Of a stretch of 64,000 nucleotides of DNA, positions 23,801 through 32,125 are shown piece by piece. Location of the stretch: the NCBI GenBank assembly GCA_963989385.1, contig OZ022515.1, positions 10,820,803 through 10,884,802 on the forward strand, in the 5' to 3' direction. The notes beneath the pieces were generated by a model. That model saw nothing but the letters and a program-made list of their open reading frames with translations. It was not told the origin of the DNA and did not search any database. Numbering within the stretch: position 1 is the first letter of the stretch; each line of letters starts with the position of its first letter. The stretch comes from Ctena decussata (lineage: Eukaryota; Mollusca; Bivalvia; Lucinida; Lucinidae). The position numbers and the translations under genes were made by a program.

Positions 23801-26800
23801 AGATCAGCCATTATCTTTGAAATGTGGCTAATGTTTTATGTTCATGGGCATTGCTTGGTTCTTTAGTGACTTTTTGAGCTGCTTGCTTACAGGTATTTAC
23901 CCCCACCCCTAAGAATGCTAGCAGGATCTCTGGCTGGTACCACGGCCACCACGCTGACATATCCCCTAGACATGGTGAGAGCCAGGATGGCTATTACAGG
24001 AAGAGACAGGTACTATATCACTTCCCAGTGCCCCAGATAAGAAGGGGTTACAGAGATGATTTAGGGATAACTATCCATATTTCTCCATAAAAACATATTT
24101 TGTGACCCATTATTAGAACCGTCTCGTCAAGACGGTTCTAATGAGGGGTCACAACATATGTTTTCATTGAGAAATAAGAAAAATTATCAGGTACTACATC
24201 ACTTCCCAGTGCTCCAGATAAGAAGGGGTTACAGAGATAATTTAGGGATAACTATCCATATTTCTCCATAAAAACATTTTGTGACCCATCATTAGAACCG
24301 TCTCGTTGAGACGGTTCTAATGAGGGGTCACAACATATGTTTTCGTTGAGAAATAAGAAAAATTATCTTCGAATTATCCTCAGTACTCCCTCTTATCTGG
24401 AGCTCTGACTTCCAGAGGGGGGGTTAGGGTGGGGCTGGGGAAGTGCAGAAGGGAGGATCAGTGTGAGGGGGAGGGGGGTGGGGAGGCAGGACTGGAGGAG
24501 GTGTGTGATAGGAATTCTGGGATAATTTTTCTCGCCTGTCAATGACAATGTTGTAACTTCATTGGAATACCGTAATGACCCTAAAATTTCGTACACCTGA
24601 GCCAGGTAGCGCAATCGGTAGGGCACCAGACTCATGAGTGGGAGGTCCTGGGTTCAAAATAAGGTCTGGCCAAATACTTTCCTTTCTCCTTCCGCCGATT
24701 AAAGAAGGGCAGTTGTCAGTTACTGGCGAAAGTATGTGCATTTAGTACTGGTTAACCGCTTCGGAGGTCTAAGCCCGCCCAGGAATAGTGTGGTTAGGTT
24801 AACTGACCGTCCTGACATGACCTTAGCTGTTTACCATGGACGTAAAGCAACAAATCAGTCAATCAGTCGTACACCCGAAAGTCATACGATTATTGTTTGG
24901 AAATTCATAGAAAGTTGATTTTACACAATTTAATGCATCCAGATGATAATGGATGGCAAACCTTGTAGACCCTGATTAAACTGCTCCTTCCTTCAGGATC
25001 AGTTAGATCTGGGTCTACCATGTTTGCTCGGAGCAGTTTGATCTGGGTCTACAATGTTTGCTCAGGCATGTCTGTCCAAATATTTAGGGTCATTAATGGA
25101 TATACTTTCAGATGAAGAAGTTCTACTATTTTCATTTGTTTACCTCCCTTCTCAGTATGGTTCTGCTCTTAAAGGAAAGAATTTGCTCCTCTAGGAGCAA
25201 ATTCTTTCCTCGAAGAGTGGACCCATTTGAAAGAACTACATCCTCCAATGAAACAAATAGAAGTTCATGTTGTTCCCCCTTTGTAAAACTGATGGAAAAC
25301 ACAGAATGCTGGCAAATCAATATACCCGTAACATTATTTTTGGAAAAGTGGCAGGGGTGTTTATTCAAGCACTGTGGTTCATTAGGATAAATATGGTATG
25401 AGGTTTGAAAATAGTATATTAAAATCTGTTCTGTCTAAAGCCTGTGGCTTAGAAAATATAATATTAATATTATCTTTTGGGGGTCTATTAGTCATGCGAG
25501 TCCTGATGTTGCGTTCCGCTCCCCTATACTTTTCCACTGTGAAGTAGCGGTAGTGTAACGGTAGCGGATTCTAAGGCCCTATTTTGTAGGTCTAGGGTTT
25601 CTATTTGCAGATATAGTACCTTGCGATCTGTATTTCGGAAGACTTACATAGAAGAGGGGTTAAAGGTCATGTACAGAGGATATACACCAACTGTGATAGG
25701 CTCAGCAGTTTATTCTGGAATAGGCTTTGGTATCTATGAAAGCTTAAAGAAAGCTCATGCTGGTATGTTTAAATGAACCGTGACACGAGAAAACCAACAA
25801 AGTGATTGTACGAAAAGTGCAGACTCAGATCAGCCTGGGCATCGGACAAGATTGATCAGACTCTTCCCTAAGCGCTTTTAAGGTAGCTAAGGGACTAAGC
25901 TACAGTCAACCCTCTTTATAACGGCACTATTACAACAGAAAATTCTTTTTAACGTCATTTTGGTTTGCACTGAATGTCTTTTTTGTACTTAAAATGCATT
26001 CTTTATAACAGCAAATTCAGTTTAACGTCATACTAAAGACTGGAAAAGCGGGGAATTGTCATCTGAAACAACTGTAGCGAAAACCAGAAATATTTTCTGG
26101 TTTAGTTCTGCTTGTGACAGTCGATGGACAGGCTTTCAGCGGAATCTCATTTATTTCTTTTTATTCCTCAGAAGCTCCAGTAGCTCATTGGGTTAAGCGC
26201 TGACCTGCTAAACAAGTGGTCCTGTGTTGATTCCTGTTAGAGGCGGAGATCTTTTAAACTGTAAATGGGCTCCATTGCACACAGCATCTCATTATCTGCC
26301 TACCATTGTCCTGATATGACTGAATACTGTTTGTAAAGGACGTAAATTGCAAGTCATCCATTGCACACAGCTTTTCATTAATAGCCTCTCATCATCCTAA
26401 TATGACTGAAATACTGTTGTAAAGCATGTAAAATAACAAGTCATCCATTCATACTTTTCATTTCCCAGAGTACAATAAAGGACGAACACCCACTGGCTTA
26501 GAGACATGGTGTATGGGTGCTGTGGCAGGTGTGTGTGGTCAGTGTTCATCATATCCGCTAGATATTGTTAGACGAAGAATGCAAACTGCAGGTATACTAA
26601 GTTCACTTGACTCTTTATTGCAAACACTAACATCTCATAGCCCTTGCTTTAGGTGTATGGGTATGTCTCAGGCCAAAAAATTGTTTGTTTGCAATAGCCA
26701 ACCTACCCACCCAAAACTTCCCTACCCCAAAATTTTTTATGGCCATTTGGGGTAGCATTTTTTTTTTCTGAAAATGGGAAATTTACAGTGATCAACTTAA

Positions 26801-29800
26801 ATAGTAAGACAAGCAGGCCTGAGCAAACAGTGGAGACCAAGATCAGACTGCTCCTAGAGAGCAGTCTGATCTTGGTCTACATCGGTTGCCTTTCCACTGG
26901 CACATCATGGGTACTCCATTTGTGGGTAAATTAGGTTTGTTCGTCTTGTAGGATCCTTGTATGTAATATAGGTATTTAATATAATATTTTAACACATTAT
27001 GTAGTATTTGGGCTGCTTTTACATTTTGCAGGAATGAAAAAACAAAACAAAACAAAAAAAAAATACAAAAAAAAAAAAAACAAAGCCAACCTACCTACCC
27101 TAAGAAATTATCCTTGGTCAACAACTGCAAAAGAAATATTTCTTATGGTTGGCCTCATGTTCCCCTTTGTAAAAATGGCAGAAAAAACATGGATGTTTTT
27201 CTGCCATTTTTACAAAGGGGAACAACTTTTGGGACTTCCTGTTCGCTTCTCTGGATGACAAAGTCCTTCTCAAAGGGAGTCTACTCCTAAAAGGTAAGAA
27301 TTTTCTCCTATAGTTGTGCCCCATTGAGAAGGGAGACAAAAACGAACATGGCAGAGTTGTTCCCCCTGAAATTGTACCAGTCACGTTAAGTCTTAACAAA
27401 TGTTTCATAAGTTTTGCTACAAATGGTTTGAAATATTAACATTGCTCCTAGGATGAGAAAAACAACATCCGATAAGCAAACTCCTCTAATCCCAAACTTT
27501 TAATTTCTGAAAGCCAGTAATGTGGTCCTTTTCTCTTTTGGAGCAGTCTGATCTGGGCCTTACTGTATCCCCAGACCTTTTTGTACCAACACATAAGAGT
27601 TTTTACAATGAAACTTGCATGAGCATTGAGCAGACACGGAAGACCAGCAGGATTGCCACATATCCTCCTTCCAAAATTCTCTGATATTTCCATAACATTT
27701 TGCAGTTTTCCATACCTTTTTACAGATCCAAAACTTGATTTTAGTGCTAATTGTTGTAACGACTAGTATATCATTAAATAAATATTTTATCCATAATATA
27801 ATTTAATAGAGCCTAACATTCTGACCATAACAACGCAGGGCTCGGGAAAACCGGATTTCTTTCGGTCCCAGACCGAAATTCAGAAATTGGGACCGATAGG
27901 AAACAGCCCAAAGCCCCCAAAAATCGGTCCCATACTGGCCGAATACTTAGAATTTTCTCCGATTCGTCCGATAATTGTTACATACGGCCGTTTGATCTTG
28001 TCCCGACGTATGAAATATCGCCACTGTCTTTAAAATTCTAGCACGTGTCATAACTAATCGGATTAACGCAGGTGGTAGCCAGACGAAAAGACCGCCTACG
28101 GACCAATCGAGATTGTCAGTATGGAGCACTGAACCACATGTCGGACCGCCTATCTGTCAATAACAAGTGTCATAATGACGCGCACTCTTACGACAGTTTG
28201 CAAAACAACTTATCAAAAGGCTTTGGGATGAAAGGTGTCCATCTTGTAAAAAAATAATGGAACTATAAAATATGAAAATAGAAACGTCCATTTCACCGAT
28301 TTTCCTAGTTGTATCGTCATATCGTCATGCAGACCACTGCGAAAGTAATGCCGTTCAGTGCACAAAAATAGCGCATTTTGATCAGGGTCTACGCGATTAT
28401 TATATAGGGTATAATACTAACTGTAGCGTTGATATGCAATTACCCGCTCGTTTATGGGTCAAGCACGTGTTGTCTATGATGTAAAGATAAAAGACGCCGC
28501 TGTGAGTATAACGTACGCAGTGCCATTCTAACTGTATGACGGCTAAAGGTACCTAAGTACAAACACAGATGACTAACAATCGTATCAGCCAGCGCAACTA
28601 AGCAGTCAGACCGGTCTTTCTTGTTCGCATCTAACATGAATAATAATGAACGGCGACCTAGAGACAACCGAATACTTCGGTGGAAGCGTGTCATTATACG
28701 CTCTTCACGCGTTCCGTAAGTCACCATTTCTGACGCGGCCCATTCGGCGGCAGTGGAGGGGAAATTATGCAATTTGGGTACGTTAAACAGTACAACCATC
28801 ATAACTTGGGCGAGTTAATGCTCAGGACTTACGTATTGCTCACAAACAAACAGGAATGACAGTCAGTAATATTATTTCAATGCAATGGGCTTGAACAGGT
28901 TGTCTCCCCTGTCCACCTGTCAATCAAGTGTGATGTCTTCTATCACGTCCGCTTTGCCTACGAACACGTTCTAGTCTCGTATTTGCTTCTACATGCGTAG
29001 CTAAACGTCTCAAAATGTTTGAAACCAAAAACTCACCAAACACAACAATATACGACCATTGTACGGAAATCGGGATTAATTCATAGGACTTCGCTTGTTG
29101 TCATTAGTTTTCGTGACAGGTATCATTTATTCCAATGGAAATTAGTTAGGTGATGACGTCATTGGCTGGACCGATTCATTTTTCAATATTTCCCGAGCCC
29201 TGTAACAACGTAACCAAGTAACACACCCAATGACGTTAAAGACGTTTCCTGTTTATGGTTTGTATGGTGTAAGTAAGGAGTAGGTCCTCTTTAGACATTA
29301 CAGATGTATCACTTGAACATTGGGAGGTAACACTTAGGGAAATAACCTGCTCCCCTAGGGAGCAATTTCTTCCCTTTAAGAGCAGTCCCCAGTGAGAAGG
29401 GAGATGTGCCTGAACTGACTCACTAGAAAGTACTTCATTTCCCCTTGAACAGAAAAAATATTTTTTCTTAAGACCGCCGTAGCCAAAAGGTTTCAAATTC
29501 CCTGACTTTTATGTGACTTTTGAATATATTTCCAGATTTCCCTGACCAGCCATAAAATTCCCAGACTCCCCTTACCTGGAAAAAAATCCATTTTCAGATG
29601 TTTTTACCTGACCGTAGCAACCCTGACAAGGCTTTCTATACATGTATATAAACTCGTCTTATAGTAGAATACATACAGTCAGCTCTTGATATCTCAAAGT
29701 TGAAGTTTATCTCAAACTACTGATATCTCAAAGTCAAAGTTTATCTCAAACTACGGATATCACAAAAGTAAATTTTCTGATACCAGAAAATTTACAAATT

Positions 29801-30212
29801 TCCTGGTACCAAAAAATTTACAAATTTTTACAAATTTTCTGGTCCCAGGAAATTTACTTTGAAATATTAGTTGGTTTAGATAAAATGAGTTAAAATGGGA
29901 AGAAAAACAAACTATATTTTTTCTTTGATATAAGGGGTGCTTTGAGATATCAGTGTTTTAGACATCTTAGGTTGACTGGACATGATTTTTTCTCTTACAG
30001 GTGTTACAGGACATACCCAGGAATATACAAGCATTTTAAAAACAGCTCATCTAGTCTTTAAACAAGAGGGCATTAAAAAGGGGCTGTATAAGGGCCTCAG
30101 TATGAACTGGATAAAAGGCCCTATATCAAACGGGGTTAGCTTCTTAGTATTTGAAACTGTTCATAGGTTACTGCGAAGGATGGCAATATTCCACATCGAT
30201 GATAATGATTGA
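17692..30212 (+). CDS. SLC25A42: mitochondrial carrier, SLC25A42-like (whole gene, 7 coding exons)
   Basis: Joined exons: 17692-17868, 18694-18802, 22268-22457, 23893-24009, 25611-25762, 26469-26591, 30001-30212, giving 359 codons plus TGA. Every intron is GT-AG and every phase agrees (0,1,2,2,1,1). The product has the threefold carrier layout, with signatures PLDRTK (86-91), PLDMVR (183-188) and PLDIVR (278-283). Segments such as [34 protein letters not shown] and [15 protein letters not shown] are hallmarks of SLC25A42, whose vertebrate member exchanges CoA and adenine nucleotides across the inner mitochondrial membrane. Family identity is very secure; substrate is inferred. The protein is about 40 residues longer than vertebrate SLC25A42 because of a hydrophilic N-terminus. 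Introns (0.7-3.5 kb) carry many MITEs and SINEs, yet all splice sites look intact. Confidence 0.93.
17880..18049. mobile_element. palindromic MITE family A, copy 1 (diverged)
   Basis: Carries the family landmarks GGGATAACTGAGGGA, TAGAACTGTCTCAGTGAGAC (palindromic core), GAGAAATAAGAAAAATTA and TTATCTGGAGCTCTG, with losses in the left arm. Lies in intron 1. Confidence 0.7.
18268..18352. mobile_element. short palindromic MITE family F, copy 1
   Basis: Inverted arms with CCAAAACAATCCCATAAATC and GATGGATCTAGATTTTTATG. Related copies lie at 37213, 37733 and 43806. Confidence 0.6.
18422..18657. mobile_element. palindromic MITE family G, copy 1
   Basis: Ends GGCCAGTTGTTCAAAACTAA and TTTGAACAACAAGTC are inverted. 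The centre is a strong hairpin (AAAAGCTTTTGCAATGCAAAAGCTT). A second copy is at 32126-32358. Confidence 0.7.
18694..18802 (+). CDS. SLC25A42: SLC25A42-like exon 2
   Basis: Acceptor TATTTACAG|GTGTCC; donor A|GTAGGT (phase 1). Encodes residues 60-96: the first transmembrane helix with [17 protein letters not shown] and the first carrier signature PLDRTK (86-91). Confidence 0.93.
18855..19065. mobile_element. palindromic MITE family A, copy 2 (full length)
   Basis: Complete 211-bp palindrome: AGAGCTCTAGATAAGAGG at the left and CTTATCTAGAGCTCT at the right, TGATAATTGAGGATAA against TTATCCTTAATTATCACC, and a core of CATCTCGTCGAGATGG flanked by GTTGTGACCCCTCATC and its complement. Lies in intron 2. 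Confidence 0.85.
19104..19238. repeat. palindrome, ~55-bp arms
   Basis: GTGTGAGGTG, GGATAGAAAAATCCGTCAC and CACTGTTCGGCATCAC are mirrored as reverse complements on the right half. TATCCGGTGTGCAAG at 19575 may mark a wider element. Confidence 0.7.
20003..20240. mobile_element. foldback MITE family B, copy 1
   Basis: Termini TGAGCCGCGACATGAGAAAA and TTTTCTCGTGTTGCGACTCA are inverted. Next come CCAACAAAGTGGTTGTG, the AGACTCAGATCA block and its mirror TGATCTGAGTATTTGC. Further copies at 23496-23730, 34200-34434 and 49757-49985, plus a half copy at 25773. Confidence 0.85.
20452..21405. mobile_element. TTAA-flanked foldback element (piggyBac-like MITE)
   Basis: TTAA at 20448-20451 and 21406-21409. 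Termini CCCATTGCATTCTGGGTAT and ATACCCCTTT / AATAGAATGGG are inverted, imperfectly. Inside, CTCTTGTTGAGGCACTCCAG (20540) is matched exactly by CTGGAGTGCCTCAACAAGAG (21252). No transposase. Confidence 0.65.
21306..21372. repeat. short palindrome family D, copy 1
   Basis: AACAGTTTGGATC...GATCAGGCCACACA mirrored by TGTGTGGCCTGATC...GATCCAAACTGTTTG, lying inside the piggyBac-like element. This is one of a group of ~70-bp palindromes that share outer CAAACAGTGTAGA words. Confidence 0.5.
22038..22238. mobile_element. palindromic MITE family A, copy 3
   Basis: AGAGCTTTAGATAATTGGG at the left, CTATCTAGAGCTCT at the right, and a core of CCATCTCATCAAGACGG between GTTGTGACCCCTCATC arms. It ends 29 bp before exon 3 of the carrier gene. 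Confidence 0.85.
22268..22457 (+). CDS. SLC25A42: SLC25A42-like exon 3
   Basis: Acceptor TTATTCCAG|CTTCC; donor AA|GTAAGT (phase 2). Encodes residues 96-159: the matrix helix, then [17 protein letters not shown] (124-140) of transmembrane helix 2, which is nearly invariant in this family. Confidence 0.93.
22502..22700 (-). mobile_element. tRNA-derived SINE family 2, copy 1
   Basis: On the minus strand: A box GGTAGCTCAGTAGATTAGG, B-box region GGGTTTGAGATCTGC, then a body with GTGACTGAATTATTGTTG and GGACGTAAAATCCCAAGTCA and a short CCATCAAATCCATCC tail. The same body is at 26163-26450. Confidence 0.75.
22796..22862. repeat. short palindrome family D, copy 2
   Basis: GCAGTGTAGATCCAAATGAG against CTCATCTGGATCTATTCTG, centre GGCTCAATGAGCC. 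Preceded by AAAAAGCAGACAACAAAATT, as is the copy at 45440. Confidence 0.6.
23496..23730. mobile_element. foldback MITE family B, copy 2
   Basis: TGAGCTGTGACACGACAAAA at the left, TTCTGTCATGTTGCAGCTCA at the right, with the GACTGGACGGATGGCCAGGC block on the right half. It ends about 160 bp before exon 4. Confidence 0.8.
23893..24009 (+). CDS. SLC25A42: SLC25A42-like exon 4
   Basis: Acceptor GCTTACAG|GTATTT; donor ACAG|GTACTA (phase 2). Encodes residues 159-198 with [20 protein letters not shown] (helix 3 and the second signature, 183-188). The donor and the 180 bp behind it are duplicated in tandem in the intron (copy starts at 24189). Confidence 0.93.
24007..24370 (+). repeat. 182-bp tandem duplication including a splice donor
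   Basis: CAGGTACTATATCACTTCCC at 24007 recurs as CAGGTACTACATCACTTCCC at 24189. The intervening sequence, including most of a family A MITE, is nearly identical. The first copy starts in the last three bases of exon 4, so an intact GT donor motif is duplicated 182 bp into the intron. Confidence 0.85.
24032..24188. mobile_element. palindromic MITE family A, copy 4 (right arm cut)
   Basis: CCAGATAAGAAGGGG left arm and an ACCGTCTCGTCAAGACGGT core. The right arm stops at GAAAAATTAT where the 182-bp duplication restarts. Confidence 0.75.
24212..24407. mobile_element. palindromic MITE family A, copy 5
   Basis: Complete copy from GCTCCAGATAAGAAGG to CTTATCTGGAGCTCT, with core GAACCGTCTCGTTGAGACGG. 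It is the second half of the 182-bp duplication plus the right arm missing from the first. Confidence 0.8.
24598..24867 (+). mobile_element. tRNA-derived SINE family 1, full copy with TSD
   Basis: The tRNA-like head has acceptor halves GCCAGGT and GTCTGGC that can pair, A box TAGCGCAATCGG, B box GGGTTCAAAATAAGG and a CTCATGA (CAT, Met-like) anticodon loop. The body contains GGCAGTTGTCAGTTACTGGC and TACTGGTTAACCGC, and ends in short CAATCAGT repeats. CGTACACC flanks both sides (24590-24597, 24868-24875): a target duplication. Related copies at 42196 (minus), 47666 (plus) and 55567 (minus). Confidence 0.85.
24955..25078. repeat. palindrome family D, copy 3 (partly duplicated)
   Basis: GTAGACCCTGATTAAACTGC and two later copies of GATCTGGGTCTACMATGTTTG in the opposite sense. 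Confidence 0.5.
25100..25400. mobile_element. fragment of TACCGTATTAATCC-ended element
   Basis: Contains the exact hairpin GGAAAGAATTTGCTCC / GGAGCAAATTCTTTCC (25174-25209), GTTCCCCCTTTGTAAAA, and the right-end remnant TTAGGATAAATATGGTA. The same blocks occur in the element at 52670-54860. Confidence 0.5.
25545..25600 (+). repeat. tRNA-like remnant before exon 5
   Basis: AGCGGTAGTGTAACGGTAGC resembles an A box and GGTCTAGGGTTTC a decayed B box. It ends only about 10 bp from the exon 5 acceptor. Weak. Confidence 0.3.
25611..25762 (+). CDS. SLC25A42: SLC25A42-like exon 5
   Basis: Acceptor TCTATTTGCAG|ATATAG; donor CTG|GTATGT (phase 1). Encodes residues 198-249 with [17 protein letters not shown] and helix 4, [18 protein letters not shown]. 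Vertebrate SLC25A42 has IPYAG where this protein has AVYSG, a notable change in the even-numbered helix of repeat 2. A tRNA-like remnant (25545-25600) lies just before the acceptor. Confidence 0.9.
25773..25913. mobile_element. foldback MITE family B, left half
   Basis: TGAACCGTGACACGAGAAAA followed by the AGACTCAGATCAGCCTGGGC block and TAGCTAAGGGACTAAGCTAC. The right arm is absent, apparently truncated by the CAGTCAACCCTC element that follows. Confidence 0.7.
25904..26080. mobile_element. pogo/Tigger-like MITE fragment
   Basis: Starts TACAGTCAACCCTCTTTAT, the CAGTC-type end typical of pogo/Tigger relatives flanked by TA. Internal words CTTTATAAC and TTTAACGTCAT occur twice. No right end was found. 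Confidence 0.4.
26163..26450 (+). mobile_element. tRNA-derived SINE family 2, copy 2
   Basis: Head with A box AGTAGCTCATTGGGTTAAGC and B-box-like GTGTTGATTCC. The tail module ATATGACTGAATACTG through AAGTCATCCATT is present twice (26268-26360, 26361-26447). Lies in intron 5, ending about 20 bp before exon 6. Confidence 0.7.
26469..26591 (+). CDS. SLC25A42: SLC25A42-like exon 6
   Basis: Acceptor ATTTCCCAG|AGTAC; donor GCAG|GTATAC (phase 1). Encodes residues 249-290 with helix 5 ([18 protein letters not shown]) and the third signature followed by RRRMQTAG. Confidence 0.93.
26816..26893. repeat. short palindrome family D, copy 4
   Basis: GAGACCAAGATCAGACTGCTC mirrored by GAGCAGTCTGATCTTGGTC with a 6-bp centre. 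Confidence 0.7.
27159..27223. repeat. perfect hairpin, 31-bp arms
   Basis: GTTCCCCTTTGTAAAAATGG... is followed two bases after the arm by its exact reverse complement. Embedded in a larger fragment (27110-27400) of the same family as 25100-25400. Confidence 0.75.
27836..29202. mobile_element. hAT-like non-autonomous element, exact 8-bp TSD
   Basis: Termini CAGGGCTCGGGAAA and TTTCCCGAGCCCTG are perfect inverted repeats, flanked on both sides by TAACAACG (27828-27835, 29203-29210). Subterminal GACCGAAATTCAGAAATTGGGACCGAT blocks and CATTAGTTTTCGTGAC / GACGTCATTGGC match the element at 14655-15559. It has 1367 bp without a transposase frame and lies within intron 6 of the carrier gene. Confidence 0.9.
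29676..29978. mobile_element. pogo-like foldback MITE, copy 1
   Basis: Left end CAGTCAGCTCTTGATATCTC next to TA; right end GAGATATCAG...GGTTGACTG. Internal TTTCTGGTACCAGAAAATTTAC words are repeated. An interrupted copy is at 51130-52517. Ends 22 bp before exon 7. Confidence 0.7.
30001..30212 (+). CDS. SLC25A42: SLC25A42-like exon 7 (terminal)
   Basis: Acceptor TTTCTCTTACAG|GTGTT. Encodes residues 290-359: [16 protein letters not shown], then [19 protein letters not shown] (helix 6 entry) and a short acidic tail ending HIDDND, stop TGA 30210-30212. A CAGTCA/TGACTG foldback (29676-29978) ends only 22 bp before this exon. Confidence 0.93.
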
Positions 30213-30242
30213 TATTAGCATAGTTATAGATAGAATATATTT

Positions 30243-30248
30243 AATAAA
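30243..30248 (+). terminator. polyadenylation signal of the carrier gene
   Basis: AATAAA 31 nt after the stop codon, followed by a GT-rich stretch (GTTGATAGCAGTGTG). It predicts a very short 3' UTR ending near 30265, just before a palindromic MITE at 30284. A second AATAAA at 30319-30324 is inside that MITE. Confidence 0.7.
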
Positions 30249-30283
30249 TTGTTGATAGCAGTGTGATAAAAAGAGCAGGGTTC

Positions 30284-30419
30284 GAGGTTATAAAACTTGA
30301 GAATAATCTCAAACTCAAAATAAAGTACACTGATTGGTTGCTTCCGAGCATGTGCTTGGAAGCAGCCAATCAGTTTGCTTTATTTTGAGTTTGAGAATGT
30401 ACTCAAGTTTTATAACCTC
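30284..30419. mobile_element. palindromic MITE family E, copy 1
   Basis: GAGGTTATAAAACTTGAG / CTCAAGTTTTATAACCTC ends. The inner CAAAATAAAG / CTTTATTTTG and GATTGG / CCAATC also pair around GAGCATGTGCTTGGAAGC. A near-identical copy lies at 34717-34850. It starts just after the predicted poly(A) site. Confidence 0.85.
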
Positions 30420-30634
30420 CGGACCAGGCAGGGCTCAGATAATGTGGGTTTTGACGATAATTCTGAGAATTTTTGTCTAGCCTATGACTATCAGAAGCAA
30501 GATACAGATATTCCTAATCCGCTGTGGTCATTGTCTGTAGTGTGAACTTTGTTTTTGGATTTAGCTTTGTAACAGTGTGCTGACAGGCAAGACACGACAC
30601 CCAATTGCTCAGAATTTTATTTTTATACCCCCCG

Positions 30635-31835
30635 ACATACGAAGTATGTCGAGGGGTATATAGTTTTCGTCTTTCAGTCTGTTTGTGCGTCCGTTAACAT
30701 TTGCGTTAAAGTTTTACGTGAAGTTTATAATTTTTGCTTATGTTTCCGATATCCTTTGATGGAGCCTGTTGATATGTGACCATCTATACCATGTGACCAT
30801 GTATACATATATGTTCATGCAGAATAGTTGACATCTGGATGCTGCTGCTGACCAAAGGCATAGTCACAGACTTTAAAGTTTTGTGTTAAAGTTTTGCATT
30901 AAGTTTAAATTCTTCTTTTATATTTCATATATCCTTTGAAGGAACCTTTTGATATTTGACTTGGGTTACTTTAAGGTTCATACAGAATAGTTGACATCAT
31001 CTGGATGCTGCTTACCAAAGGCCAAGGTCACAGATTTGTATATTTGCATTGAAGTTTTGCTTAAGATTATGTTCTTTGCTTATATTTCCAACTTCCTTTG
31101 ATGAAACCTTTTGATATATGACAAGGTTCACTTCTATGTTTATGCAAAATAATTGACATGATCTGGATGCTGCTGCTGACCTAAGGTCAAGGTCACAGAC
31201 TTAATAAATTGTGTTAAAGTTTTGCATTAAGTTTATAGTTCTTTTTATTTCCAATATCCTTTGCTGGAACCTTTTGTTATTTGACTAGGTTTTACTTTTA
31301 GGTTCATGGCTGCTTACAAAAGGTCAAGGTCACAGACTTGTCTATTTGTGTTAAAGCTTTGCTTTAAGTTTACATGTACCTTGTTTGTTTATATTTCTTT
31401 ATCATCCTTTGATGAAACAGTTTGCTATATGACTAGCTTTATTTCTATGTGTTCATGCAGATTAGTTGACATCATCTGGATGCTGATGCTGATGTTTAAT
31501 AAGCCCATGGAAACATGTACCTTGTTTGTTTATATTTCAATCATCCTTTGATGAAACAGTTTGCTATATGACTAGCTTTATTTCTATGTGTTCATGCAGA
31601 TTAGTTGACATCATCTGGATGCTGATGCTGGTGTTTAATAAGCCCATGGAAACAGACTTGTATGTTTACATTAAAGATTTGTGTTGAGTTAGTACTCTTT
31701 GCTGATATTTGTAATATACTTTGATGGAACCATTTGATAGGTGACTAAGTTTACTTGTAGGCTCATACCATGTATAAGTTTGGTATCATTAGGTGGTGGT
31801 TTCATTAGGCGGTGGTGCTGGTCGGGGGTATACAT
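30635..31835. repeat. ~140-160-bp tandem repeat with GACATACGAAGTATGTC start
   Basis: Begins with the palindrome GACATACGAAGTATGTC and GGGGTATATAGTTTTCGTC. Then about seven imperfect units follow with AGTTGACATCATCTGGATGC, AAGGTCAAGGTCACAGACTT and TATCCTTTGATGGAACC. Two adjacent units (31440-31660) are almost identical (142-bp spacing). Ends at GTCGGGGGTATACATGGGCC. Confidence 0.8.
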
Positions 31836-31849
31836 GGGCCCCTGGTCAA

Positions 31850-32000
31850 GTTATTTCTTGACAAAAACATGTTGTGACCACTCTTTTGAACCGTCTCGGT
31901 GAGATGGTTCTAAAGAAGGGTCACAACATAAGTTTTTGTGGAGAAGTATGGAAAATTGTCTCTAAATTATCCCTGTTCCTCCTTCTTATCTGGAGCACTG
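31850..32000. mobile_element. palindromic MITE family A, copy 6 (left arm lost)
   Basis: GAACCGTCTCGGTGAGATGG core, GTTGTGACC arms and TTATCTGGAGCACTG right end. Confidence 0.7.
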
Positions 32001-32125
32001 TGTGGAGTATAGGGGGCCAGTCCAAACTATTACACTATGCTGTAATAGCACCTCTCATTGTCAATTAGTCAGTCCTGACCAATTTTACCAGTCAGTCAGT
32101 CTAAGGCTGTATTCCAGAATCTAGT

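Noticed and set aside
28452..28802. 116-codon minus-strand frame as a possible transposase
   Set aside because: Lies inside the hAT-like element but shows no DDE or hAT dimerisation motif that I could recognise, and has no partner exons.
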